Assembly: GCF_003663845.1 (NCBI RefSeq)
Contig: NZ_RCCA01000001.1
Coordinates: 992,001-1,056,000 of the forward strand
Length of the DNA stretch: 64,000 bases
From: Chryseobacterium sp. 7
GTDB taxonomy: Bacteria; Bacteroidota; Bacteroidia; Flavobacteriales; Weeksellaceae
Direction of reading: 5' to 3'
In this document: positions 8,454 through 16,261 of the stretch, piece after piece
Numbering within the stretch: position 1 is the stretch's first letter
How the letters are laid out: each line of letters starts with the position of its first letter
Translations under genes and position numbers: made by a program
The notes under the pieces: generated by a model
Seen by the model: the letters and a program-made list of their open reading frames with translations, nothing else
The model's database searches: none
Told to the model about the DNA's origin: nothing

Positions 8454-9734
8454 TTATACTTTATTTATGAATTGTTCTTCTGATTCTTCTAAAAGTTGAT
8501 TGTTGACCGCTTTGGTCTTGTTCTTTTTAAATAATAAGCGTCTGAAGACGACAGCAATTAAAATCCCTGCAATTCCTTCTATCAGCAAGGTTTTTGGTGC
8601 TCCTATTTTCTCTGAAACAAATCCGATCAGGACACTTCCCAAAGGCAGCATCCCGAATATGGCAGTCAACAAAATACTGATCGCTCTTGAACGCATTTCG
8701 GGAATCACTTCGGACTGTACAATGATATTACAGGTCGTAAACTGGGCTACACCACCCAAACCGGTAAGTGCTGCGAAGAACATAGACCAGTAGAAATTAG
8801 TAGCATATGAAAAGCAGATCAGTCCGACACTCAGAATAACTGTACTCAGGATAAGAATATTCCTCATGGAAGCTCCTTTTTTCAAAGAAGCCAGAAATAC
8901 CGTCCCGAGAACAGCTCCAATCCCGATAAAACTTGAGATATACCCAAATGTTTTAGCATCACCTTTAAAAATTTCCTTTGCATATACAGGAATTAAAGTA
9001 TCATAAGGCAAGATCAATAAACCTGTAATACTCAGCATAATGATGACCAGACTGATGGATGGTTCTTTTTTCAGATACCTGAAACCTTCAGCCAATTCTG
9101 TAAAAGTTCCTTTTTTACTGGACTTTTTAGGGAGAATCTTTATTTTCATTAATGATATGGAAAGCATTACTGCTGCAAAACTGGCTGCATTGATCAGAAA
9201 ACAAGTTCCTGCTCCGAATTTTTGGAGGATAATTCCGGAAAGGGCAGGGCCTGCTAATTTTGCAATACTTGCCATGGCTGCACTTAAAGACAGAGCGCTT
9301 GGAAGATCTTCATCATCCGTTACCACTTCATTGATCATAGCCTGTCGCGCCGGAATATCATAAGCATTGATAATCCCGAGAAAAATGCTGAGCACAATAA
9401 AGCTCCAGATATTCTGATGCCCTGTCATGACCAGAAAGGCCAATAAAGAAGCCTGAATTAATGATAAAATCTGAGTGATCTGTATAATTTTATACCGGTT
9501 ATAGCGGTCTGCAGCAACCCCACCTAATGCCGAAAATAAAAAGGAAGGGAATTGCTCTGCAAAAATGGTAAGCCCCAACATAAAGGCGGATTGGGTCATG
9601 CTGTAAACCACCCAAACTACCGCTGTACGCTGCATCCATGTCCCAAATTGAGAGACAGAACGCCCGAAAAAATACAACGTATAATTGGTGCTTCTGAAAG
9701 CCCGGAATGTACTGATATTACTTAATTTGTTCAT
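8454..9734 (-). CDS. MFS transporter, EntS-like exporter branch
   Basis: 426 aa with about 12 membrane segments. The N-terminus (FRAFRSTNYTLYFFGRSVSQFGTWMQ) and the loop GGVAADRYNRYK match the MFS_3 group, which contains the enterobactin exporter EntS and several drug exporters. The C-terminus is cytoplasmic and charged. It is cotranscribed with the isochorismatase-fold gene and lies 60 bases downstream of a TetR gene in the same direction, with a palindromic operator candidate just ahead. Export of a small aromatic or toxic compound is likely (inference). Confidence 0.85.
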   Translation of the reverse strand: MNKLSNISTFRAFRSTNYTLYFFGRSVSQFGTWMQRTAVVWVVYSMTQSAFMLGLTIFAEQFPSFLFSALGGVAADRYNRYKIIQITQILSLIQASLLAFLVMTGHQNIWSFIVLSIFLGIINAYDIPARQAMINEVVTDDEDLPSALSLSAAMASIAKLAGPALSGIILQKFGAGTCFLINAASFAAVMLSISLMKIKILPKKSSKKGTFTELAEGFRYLKKEPSISLVIIMLSITGLLILPYDTLIPVYAKEIFKGDAKTFGYISSFIGIGAVLGTVFLASLKKGASMRNILILSTVILSVGLICFSYATNFYWSMFFAALTGLGGVAQFTTCNIIVQSEVIPEMRSRAISILLTAIFGMLPLGSVLIGFVSEKIGAPKTLLIEGIAGILIAVVFRRLLFKKNKTKAVNNQLLEESEEQFINKV

Positions 9735-9748
9735 CTTTTTAGAATAGA

Positions 9749-9763
9749 CTATTTGACAAATAG
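9749..9763. promoter_or_regulatory. candidate TetR operator ahead of the MFS gene
   Basis: CTATTTGACAAATAG is a perfect palindrome around a central base, 15 bases upstream of the MFS start codon. The 10-mer TTTGTCAAAT inside it also occurs in the TetR gene's own promoter at 10456-10465. Confidence 0.55.
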
Positions 9764-9794
9764 TGTAAAAATGTCAAAATTGGAATAAATTTTT

Positions 9795-10394
9795 TTACCC
9801 GATATGTTTAATAACCATAGAGGTTAGTGTATTCGCTGTGTTGTTTAAATTTTTAAAATCGTTTTTTAAACCCATCTCGCGCCTTATTCCTCTGATGCTG
9901 CTCTGTAGAATAAAGATGATGGTTTCCTGTTCTTCAATGGTCACTTTAGGAATGTCACCATTGCTAATGCTTGTTGAGAATAGATTGAGAAGAAGGTTTC
10001 TTTCCGCTTCCATCATTCGGTTGTGGGCATCTGTGATATGCTTGGATTTTTCTTCATTATCCATCCCGGCTTCTATCGCTCTGAAAAATGAAGATCTTTC
10101 TTCCGATGTTTTTACTTTAGCCAGACAAAACTCCTGGATTTTTCCTTCAAAAGTGCTTTTCTTCTTCATCCTGGAATCAATCTCAGCAATAACTTCCTTA
10201 ATCAGGTTATCCAAAACCGCCTGAAAAACTTCTTCCCGGTTTTTATAATAATAATAAATTGATGTTCTGCTTTTCCCGACTGCTTTTGAAATATCATCCA
10301 TGGTCACTTTCTTTAAACCATATTTCAAATACAGTCCTGAAGCGGTTTCCAGGATTTGTTGTGAAAGCTGATCTTGTTCTGTATGAGATGACAT
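9795..10394 (-). CDS. TetR/AcrR-family transcriptional regulator
   Basis: 199 aa from the ATG at 10394 (MSSHTEQDQLSQQILETA). The frame runs on upstream through the promoter region, so the longer start was rejected. The HTH is classical: VTMDDISKAVGKSRTSIYYYYKNREEVF at about residues 33-60. The C-terminal ligand domain is helical and variable. It most likely represses itself and the downstream exporter-hydrolase pair, because both promoters share a palindromic motif. Ligand unknown. Confidence 0.88.
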   Translation of the reverse strand: MSSHTEQDQLSQQILETASGLYLKYGLKKVTMDDISKAVGKSRTSIYYYYKNREEVFQAVLDNLIKEVIAEIDSRMKKKSTFEGKIQEFCLAKVKTSEERSSFFRAIEAGMDNEEKSKHITDAHNRMMEAERNLLLNLFSTSISNGDIPKVTIEEQETIIFILQSSIRGIRREMGLKNDFKNLNNTANTLTSMVIKHIG

Positions 10395-10422
10395 TGTCTG
10401 AAAATAGTCTGAAATATGAATG

Positions 10423-10465
10423 CAAAAATAATATATTTTCGACAAAAAAACAAATTTTGTCAAAT
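10423..10465 (-). promoter_or_regulatory. tetR promoter with overlapping operator
   Basis: On the minus strand TTTG (10451-10454) and TATTTTTG (10423-10430) are 20 bases apart, a good Bacteroidota promoter. ACAAATTTTGT (10450-10460) and the shared 10-mer TTTGTCAAAT (10456-10465) overlap the -33 region. Confidence 0.6.
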
Positions 10466-10590
10466 TGTTAGTGGATTCTTATTTTTCGATGCCGCTTATA
10501 AAAATCAATAAAATTGATTCCATCTTTGCCTCCTTAAAATAAGGTAATGTAAAAAATAAAATTTGCGTTTAATGAAAAAGTAAAACAAAA

Positions 10591-10617
10591 AAGACTTATT
10601 AAAAATAGTAAGTCTTT
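10591..10617 (-). terminator. hairpin after a tRNA relic
   Basis: Stem AAGACTTA / TAAGTCTT with an A-run on its left (T-run on the minus strand). It is a diverged copy of the tRNA-Arg terminator found at 10722, 55258 and 55617. Confidence 0.6.
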
Positions 10618-10620
10618 AAG

Positions 10621-10675
10621 TGAGCGCGAAAGGATTCGAACCTTTGACGTCCCGATTGAAATCGGGACGCTCTAT
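10621..10675 (-). pseudogene. degenerate tRNA 3' fragment
   Basis: The T-arm and acceptor 3' strand are identical to tRNA-Arg(TCT) (TGAGCGCGAAAGGATTCGAA on the plus strand), but the anticodon arm is replaced by GTCCCGAT / ATCGGGAC with an aberrant loop. The D-arm fades out after AGAGC and the 5' acceptor half is missing. It cannot be a working tRNA. The same CCCGA-type substitution occurs at 55289. Confidence 0.75.
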
Positions 10676-10721
10676 TTTATGATCTATAAAAAGATTATTG
10701 ATTAAGAAATAAAAACAAAAA

Positions 10722-10748
10722 AAGACTCACTGTTACCAGTAAGTCTTT
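10722..10748 (-). terminator. original tRNA-Arg terminator, now cut off by the element
   Basis: Stem AAGACTCACTG / CAGTAAGTCTT (one mismatch) with loop TTAC and an A-run to the left, so it terminates leftward transcripts. It belongs to the tRNA-Arg whose 5' part now lies at 30.8 kb. Confidence 0.7.
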
Positions 10749-10797
10749 AAGTGAGCGCGAAAGGATTCGAACCTTTGACCGTCTGCTTAGAAGGCAG
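10748..10797. repeat. attL: 50-bp tRNA-Arg 3' fragment
   Basis: Identical to 30767-30816. Homology to the tRNA stops after GGCAG (left continues TGTAAA, right continues ATGCTC), which marks the inner edge of the core. Confidence 0.9.
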
Positions 10798-10903
10798 TGT
10801 AAATTTTATTTCTTTTATTTCTATATTTTTTCAAAACTCTAATATTTAGAGGGTTTTGTATTTTTGTATATTCTTTTTTTATCCTAATTTTTCTTATTTT
10901 CAC

Positions 10904-10911
10904 TATATTTG
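10904..10911 (+). promoter_or_regulatory. integrase promoter -7 box
   Basis: TATATTTG fits TAnnTTTG. It overlaps the left arm-site candidate by three bases, so integrase binding could shut off its own gene. Confidence 0.5.
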
Positions 10912-10930
10912 TTGTACCTATGTTGTACCT
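10909..10930. repeat. left arm-type site candidate
   Basis: Two direct copies of GTTGTACCT, 11 bases apart, within a 22-base stretch that recurs exactly at 30696-30717 near the other end of the element. Confidence 0.65.
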
Positions 10931-10945
10931 ATTAATATCTAATTC

Positions 10946-12157
10946 ATGGCAACGATCAAAATTATTCAAAGAACAAAAGCTCTGTCAAATGGGCTTTATC
11001 CTATCTTTTTAAGGATAACTAAAGATAGAAAATCTAAATTCATATCACTGAATTTGTCTTGTGAAAAATCTCAATGGAATGAAACTAAATCTGAGTTCAG
11101 AAAGAGTTACCCTAATTTCAAACAACTTAATCATTCATTAGTTGAGATTAAAAATAGGGCAGAAAAAATTATCTCTGATGTTATAGCTAAAGGAGAAGAC
11201 GTTACATTACATAAGTTTGAGGAATTATTCTTTGATTTTAAGAAAGGAGGTAAAACAGCAGTTAAAGACTTCTGGGAGGAAAAGATAAAGTCACTTGTTG
11301 AGTCCAAAAGTGTAGGTAATGCAAGGGCTTACAGAGATACTAAAAATAGCTTTTTTAAATTCGCTGGAGAAAAGCGACCCTATTACTTCAATGATATTAC
11401 ACCGGAATTACTCAATAGATACGAAGTATTTTTAAGATCAAATGATGGCACAGATGGCGGTATTTCTGTAAAGATGAGAACAATCAGAGCATTGTATAAT
11501 GATGCCATCGAAGAGAATATTGCATCAAAAGAACAATATCCTTTCAAGACCTATAAAATTTCAAAGCTTAAAAATGCTAATAATAAGAGAGCGCTGAATA
11601 TCGATGATATTGAGAAAATTAAAAAATTAAACATTGCCAAACATCCTGATTTAATTGATTCCAGAAATTATTTTATCTTCAGCTACTATACAAGAGGAAT
11701 GAATTTTTATGATATGATGATGTTAGAATGGAATGACATAGAAGTAGATAAAATCAACTACACCAGAAGAAAAACAAAAAGAACTTTTAATATTAAGATA
11801 GTAGAGCCCGTACAAGAAATTTTGGATTATTATAAAAATATCGACAAAAAGACAAAATATATCTTTCCTATTCTAACCTCAGATGAATTAACCCCGATGC
11901 AAATAGAGTATAGGAAGGATAAGACCTTGAAGAAGTTCAATAGAGACTTAAAACGTATAGCTAAAGTTTGCAAGATTGGAACAAAAATTACGAGCTATGT
12001 TGCTCGACATAGTTTTGCTACTAACCTGAAACAAAAAGGAGTTTCTACCGATATTATTTCAGAAGCAATGGGACATCAAAACTTAGCTATTACACAAGCA
12101 TATTTAAAAGAACTTGAAAATGATGTGATTGATGATGCTATGAATAAGCTTCTGTAA
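10946..12157 (+). CDS. tyrosine recombinase / integrase
   Basis: 403 aa, the usual size for Bacteroidota integrases with an arm-binding domain (~1-85), a SAM-like core-binding domain (~100-200) and the catalytic domain. Catalytic residues visible are Arg250 (YYTRGMNF), Arg354 in SYVARHSFAT (the first His of the HxxR box is Tyr, a common variant in this group), His in MGHQN and the Tyr nucleophile in TQAYLKEL. It is placed to act on the 50-bp att core in tRNA-Arg. The start is the ATG at 10946, 16 bases after the repeated GTTGTACCT sites. Confidence 0.93.
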   Translation: MATIKIIQRTKALSNGLYPIFLRITKDRKSKFISLNLSCEKSQWNETKSEFRKSYPNFKQLNHSLVEIKNRAEKIISDVIAKGEDVTLHKFEELFFDFKKGGKTAVKDFWEEKIKSLVESKSVGNARAYRDTKNSFFKFAGEKRPYYFNDITPELLNRYEVFLRSNDGTDGGISVKMRTIRALYNDAIEENIASKEQYPFKTYKISKLKNANNKRALNIDDIEKIKKLNIAKHPDLIDSRNYFIFSYYTRGMNFYDMMMLEWNDIEVDKINYTRRKTKRTFNIKIVEPVQEILDYYKNIDKKTKYIFPILTSDELTPMQIEYRKDKTLKKFNRDLKRIAKVCKIGTKITSYVARHSFATNLKQKGVSTDIISEAMGHQNLAITQAYLKELENDVIDDAMNKLL

Positions 12158-12167
12158 AACGGAATCT

Positions 12168-12186
12168 AAAAAGTGCTAAAGTGCCA
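12168..12186 (+). repeat. AAAGTGC tandem motif, site 1
   Basis: AAAGTGCTAAAGTGCC pair just after the integrase stop. Two further sites with the same double motif lie at 25584 and 25698. Confidence 0.5.
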
Positions 12187-12212
12187 TTTATCTTTAAAAA
12201 TAATTTTTCTTA

Positions 12213-12397
12213 GAGCCTGTTTAAATTTCTTATTTTGATTTTTTGTATAGAGATAAACTCAGTCTTAAAAAGTGTAATTTTAATAGATTTTTATTGAAAA
12301 TTTATCCATTTCACTCAAAAATATATCAAACATACATAAAATTAAATCACTGAAAATCATTCATATAAAAATATTTGAATAAAATTTAAACAGGCTC
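12213..12397. mobile_element. MITE with 16-bp perfect inverted ends and TTA target duplication
   Basis: Left end GAGCCTGTTTAAATTT (12213-12228), right end its exact inverse (12382-12397), flanked by TTA on both sides (12210-12212 and 12398-12400). The 185-bp inside is AT-rich and non-coding. The GAGCCTGTTTAAA ends and a TNA duplication fit the IS5/IS1031 group (family knowledge), so it would need a transposase in trans. Confidence 0.85.
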
Positions 12398-12442
12398 TTA
12401 GACATGATTTAAAATAATATAAAATATTAAAATCAATAATTT

Positions 12443-12478
12443 AAAGGTTGATCTCGGTTTGAGATTAACCTTTTTCAT
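12443..12478 (+). terminator. strong hairpin ahead of the ATPase gene
   Basis: Stem AAAGGTTGATCTC / GAGATTAACCTTT with loop GGTTT and a T-run. Probably ends integrase transcription and isolates it from the ATPase gene. Confidence 0.8.
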
Positions 12479-12530
12479 TTTATTAATGAACCATTAAACA
12501 AAGAATATTAACCATTAAATTTTAAAACGT

Positions 12531-13499
12531 ATGCAATTAAAACAATCACAACGACAACAAGTAAAGCTCAGATTAGGATTATCAGGAGCTTCGGGATTCG
12601 GTAAAACGAAGTCAGCCTTATTATTAGCCTTTGGAATGACCCAAGACTGGAGCAAAATAGCAGTAATAGATACAGAAAATTCCTCTGCATCTTTGTACTC
12701 AGACTTAGGAAATTACAATGTGTTGGATTTACAGGCTCCATACTCACCTGAAAGATATATTCAGGCTATTGAATTGTGTGAGAAGTCAGGAATTGAAGTA
12801 ATAATCATTGATTCGGTATCTCATGAATGGAATGGTACTGGTGGGTGTCTTGATATTCATGAGAAGCTTGGAGGGAGATTTCAAGATTGGAGTTTAGTCT
12901 CACCACGTCACCAAGCCTTTATCAATAAGATATTACAGTCAAGCTGTCATATTATTACGACTACCAGAAGAAAGATCGATTATTCTTTAGATATTGGAAG
13001 TAATGGAAAAACCCAAGTAGTGAAGCATGGAACTAAGGAAATCACACGCGATGGCTTCGAGTACGAGCTGACAATTAATTTTGAGTTAATCAATGAAAAT
13101 CATCTAGCTAAGGCTTCAAAAGATCGTACAGGGCTATTCATGAATCAACCTGAATTTATAATCACGTCTGACACAGGCAGAATGATTTTAGACTGGTGTA
13201 ATTCAGGTATTGCAGAAACTGCAAGTTTTGCAACTTCTTCTGAATCCTCTGTCACTTCTCCGAACTCAACAGATTATTTTGGTCCTGGTGAAGAGCGTTT
13301 CCCTATCAGTAACAATAATATAAGTAAAGATAGTATTCTAAATAGAATCAATGCCAGCAATACGATTGCCGAACTTTTGGCTATTTACAAACAGTATCCT
13401 GAATATCAGGACGAATTAAGACCTGACTATGAATCCAGAAAATCGTTCTTAATGAATTTGTCTAATCCTAAAAACTTTTCAACCAATGGACATCATTAA
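12531..13499 (+). CDS. AAA ATPase, Sak4/RecA-like
   Basis: 322 aa. Walker A GASGFGKTKSA near residue 19, Walker B VIIIDSVSHEW near residue 100, and a RecA-like spread of strands with TTTRRKIDY. The size and motifs match phage and island ATPases of the Sak4 type, single-stranded DNA annealing or recombination helpers (AAA_24-like). The C-terminal 70 residues are polar and poorly conserved. The next gene overlaps its end by 14 bases, so the two are translated together. A role in element replication or recombination is likely but not shown. Confidence 0.75.
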   Translation: MQLKQSQRQQVKLRLGLSGASGFGKTKSALLLAFGMTQDWSKIAVIDTENSSASLYSDLGNYNVLDLQAPYSPERYIQAIELCEKSGIEVIIIDSVSHEWNGTGGCLDIHEKLGGRFQDWSLVSPRHQAFINKILQSSCHIITTTRRKIDYSLDIGSNGKTQVVKHGTKEITRDGFEYELTINFELINENHLAKASKDRTGLFMNQPEFIITSDTGRMILDWCNSGIAETASFATSSESSVTSPNSTDYFGPGEERFPISNNNISKDSILNRINASNTIAELLAIYKQYPEYQDELRPDYESRKSFLMNLSNPKNFSTNGHH

Positions 13500-14700
13500 T
13501 AAAATCAGACCTGCAACCTTAGAAGAAGCTTTTGAACTCAGACCTGCACAAAATATTAAAGAGATTTCTCTGTATGAAAGCAGGATGAACAATGATACAG
13601 CTCATCATTCAAATCATCATTATTTTGTTCCTGGTACTGTTCCAACTGCAACAGAACCAAGAGAACAGATAGAATCAGGGCAGGAGAATATTGAAAATCA
13701 GGAAACATCTCAGGAGAGCGATAGCTCTCTTCAAAGAAATGAAGTTTACCAGGAACATAAACAATCAGAAGCGAAACAGTATGAAGACAAGCCTTTTATT
13801 GAAGCTAATACACAAGCGGTCAATCTCTATCATTTAAAGAATGACTGTATTATTCCAGTATTCAGCAAAGATAACGAAAAAACAATTGCTCATCAGGAAT
13901 TCATTGATGTGGTGATGAATGCAGCACAAAAGGTATTTCCTATGCAGAATATTACAGAACCTGAAATAAGGGTGTCACACCAGATTAAAGGTAGGACACC
14001 AGATGCTATACACCTAAGTGTAAAAGACCTATTGGATCATCAGAAAACCATTTATTATGAAAGAATGGCATTTATTATCAGGATTCCTGGTATCACAGAT
14101 GTAGTGAATGGAAATGAACTATCACTTACAATAGGTGGTGTCAGAAGCTATAATTTGGAGAACCTTTACAATAAGAAAACATTGGAACGAATGAAGTTTT
14201 TCATTGGTTTTCAGAATCAGGTATGCTGTAACTTATGTGTATCAACAGATGGGTTCAAGGAAGATATGAGGGTGTCCGGTACTCAGGAGTTATATTCCAA
14301 AACATTGGAAGTTATGCGAAATTATAATGCAGAGCTTCATTTAAAGCAGATGAAAGAACTTACCCATGATTCTCTCTCTGAACATCAGTTCGCGCAGCTT
14401 ATAGGAAGAAGCAGGTTGTATCAACACTTACCAAAACTTGAGAAACAGAATATCCCTTTGCTTAATTTCAATGACAGCCATATCAATACGATGGCAAAGG
14501 ATTATTATGAGGATAAGAACTTTTGCAGGCAGGAAGATGGAAATATCAATTTGTGGTCAGTGTATAACCTCTTCACGCAAGCCAATAAGTCATCATATAT
14601 AGATACTTTCCTGGATAGGAATCTGAATGCCCTTGAATTTACAAAAGAGATTCAGAAAACGCTCAATGGTAATTCTGATTACTGTTGGTTTTTGAGCTAG
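13486..14700 (+). CDS. DUF3871 family protein
   Basis: 404 aa. The N-terminal ~110 residues are low-complexity and Gln/Glu/Ser-rich. The conserved part starts near residue 140 with VSHQIKGRTPDAIHLSVKDL, then YYERMAFIIRIPGI, SLTIGGVRSYNLENLY and IGFQNQVCCNLCVSTDGF, which I recognise as the DUF3871 signature of Bacteroidota mobile elements. Function unknown. It overlaps the ATPase gene and ends at a strong terminator, so the pair is one transcription unit. Confidence 0.8.
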   Translation: MDIINKIRPATLEEAFELRPAQNIKEISLYESRMNNDTAHHSNHHYFVPGTVPTATEPREQIESGQENIENQETSQESDSSLQRNEVYQEHKQSEAKQYEDKPFIEANTQAVNLYHLKNDCIIPVFSKDNEKTIAHQEFIDVVMNAAQKVFPMQNITEPEIRVSHQIKGRTPDAIHLSVKDLLDHQKTIYYERMAFIIRIPGITDVVNGNELSLTIGGVRSYNLENLYNKKTLERMKFFIGFQNQVCCNLCVSTDGFKEDMRVSGTQELYSKTLEVMRNYNAELHLKQMKELTHDSLSEHQFAQLIGRSRLYQHLPKLEKQNIPLLNFNDSHINTMAKDYYEDKNFCRQEDGNINLWSVYNLFTQANKSSYIDTFLDRNLNALEFTKEIQKTLNGNSDYCWFLS

Positions 14701-14704
14701 AGAG

Positions 14705-14732
14705 ACTGCCCCTTAATTGGGGTAGTTTTTTA
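14705..14732 (+). terminator. terminator after the DUF3871 gene
   Basis: Stem ACTGCCCC / GGGGTAGT (one G-T), loop TTAATT, then six Ts. Confidence 0.9.
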
Positions 14733-14888
14733 CTATCCAGTGGATATAAAATCTATGTTAATAAAATATATTATAACACGTCAAGTTTTGTCGCTTTGCT
14801 GTGGTAGCTTTGCATTATAACTGCTAAAGAATAGGTTACGTTCATACTACACCATTAAATAACTCTTTTTATTGTGAACAAAAAAATA

Positions 14889-14896
14889 TACTTTTG
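14889..14896 (+). promoter_or_regulatory. promoter box of the Rhs operon
   Basis: TACTTTTG fits TAnnTTTG, 40 bases before the first gene of the operon, in a stretch with no ORF. Confidence 0.55.
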
Positions 14897-14936
14897 CAGG
14901 AAAATTAAAATATAAATATTTAATACATATACAAAT

Positions 14937-15791
14937 ATGAAAACAAAATTATTTTCGCTGGCACTGTTAGTGTCATCATTTACATTTGCACAAAGCTGGA
15001 ATACTACTGGGAATTCAGGGACTAATCCATCCAATAATTTCATTGGGACTACGGACAACCAACCGTTAGTTTTTAAAGCTAATAATAACCCATCACTTCG
15101 TATACTACCTAATGGATCTTTAAGAGTTGGACTCAATGATACGGATACCAATCCCCTTTCTACACTAAGAGTCTATAATAATGAAAATACTCTTCTTGAA
15201 ATTGCTAATTCACAAGGAAGATTTCAAATTGGAAAATCTTCATGTAATGGCTGTTATGGTGGTGGTGTAGGAGATACTGTCTTAAGAAATCTTGACGTTT
15301 CTCATAATATCATTATCGCTCAACCTAATGATGGTAATGACGGTTCCACCTATTTTGGTATTCAGGATGCTTATAACGGAACCTGGGTCAAGTTCTTCAA
15401 TAATGCCATTGCCAGATTTGATGGTAAAATTAAGGCTAAAGAAGTTGAAGTAAAAGCCAATGTATGGGCTGATTATGTGTTTAAAAAAGAATACCAGCTT
15501 AGATCTTTAGAGGATGTTGAAAAACATATTAATGAAAAAGGGCATTTGCCTAACATTCCCACTACTCAGGAAGTACTTGAAAACGGAATTAACGTTGCAG
15601 AGATGAATTCCAAACTCCTTGAGAAGATTGAAGAGTTAACACTCTATTCAATTAACCAGAATAAACAAATAAAACAACAGGCAGAACAGCTTAAGCAACT
15701 TCAGTCCGAAAATAAGGTTTTGAAAACTCAATCCAAAAAAATTGAGAAATTGGAACAGCAAATTCAGCAACTATTATCAACACAAAAATAA
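14937..15791 (+). CDS. secreted tail-fibre-like protein with C-terminal chaperone-like and coiled-coil region
   Basis: 284 aa with a signal peptide (MKTKLFSLALLVSSFTFAQ). The middle is beta-rich and Asn/Gly-rich, with a PLSTLRVYNNENTLLEI repeat typical of fibre shafts. From ~175 comes the motif ADYVFKKEYQLRSLEDVEKH, then HLPNIPTTQEV and EMNSKLLEKIEELTLY. This is the endosialidase-chaperone-like end common in Bacteroidota surface fibres. It closes with a Gln-rich coiled coil. First gene of the Rhs operon (6-base gap to the next), so a structural or targeting partner of the Rhs protein is plausible (inference). Confidence 0.75.
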   Translation: MKTKLFSLALLVSSFTFAQSWNTTGNSGTNPSNNFIGTTDNQPLVFKANNNPSLRILPNGSLRVGLNDTDTNPLSTLRVYNNENTLLEIANSQGRFQIGKSSCNGCYGGGVGDTVLRNLDVSHNIIIAQPNDGNDGSTYFGIQDAYNGTWVKFFNNAIARFDGKIKAKEVEVKANVWADYVFKKEYQLRSLEDVEKHINEKGHLPNIPTTQEVLENGINVAEMNSKLLEKIEELTLYSINQNKQIKQQAEQLKQLQSENKVLKTQSKKIEKLEQQIQQLLSTQK

Positions 15792-15797
15792 TCACAA

Positions 15798-16256
15798 ATG
15801 AAAACAAAATTACTATCACTATCATCTCTGATGATAGGCTTCTTCGGATTTTCCCAAACCGAAGTCTATTTCAAATATGATGAAGCCGGAAACCAACGAT
15901 ACAGGGGAACTGATTTAGCTGGGAAAACAGCAGAAAAGTCTGTACAAACTGTAGTTGAAACAGTTTCCGCCATTCAAACTATGGATGAAACTTCATTTTG
16001 GAAACAGATAAGATTATATCCCGTTCCTGTTAATGATATTTTAACAATAGACTGGACCGAAGAAGTAGACGGACTTATTGACAATGTTTCACTCTATCAG
16101 CACAGTACTGTTCACTGGAAATTCCAGCAGCAGAATACACCTGATCTTAACAAGCAAGTCAAGATTAACATGACGGGGTATGACTGGGGAGTATATGTTG
16201 TACGCTTTACATTAAAAGACGGTAGGATTTTTAGTAAAAATATCACTAAACGATAA
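15798..16256 (+). CDS. small secreted protein with T9SS type A sorting domain
   Basis: 152 aa. A signal peptide ends at FGFSQ and is followed by TEVYFKYDEAGNQRYRG, which resembles a single Rhs/YD repeat. The last ~80 residues are a type A sorting domain: IRLYPVPVNDILTIDW, then YDWGVYVVRFTLKDGR and KNITKR at the very end. Such domains direct export through the type IX system and cell-surface attachment. It sits 5 bases before the Rhs gene, which itself has no sorting domain, so it may help anchor or export that protein (inference). Confidence 0.8.
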   Translation: MKTKLLSLSSLMIGFFGFSQTEVYFKYDEAGNQRYRGTDLAGKTAEKSVQTVVETVSAIQTMDETSFWKQIRLYPVPVNDILTIDWTEEVDGLIDNVSLYQHSTVHWKFQQQNTPDLNKQVKINMTGYDWGVYVVRFTLKDGRIFSKNITKR

Positions 16257-16261
16257 GATTC

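Noticed and set aside
10787..10969. 60-aa ORF at the left end of the element
   Set aside because: Runs across attL and the arm sites and overlaps the integrase start on the other strand.
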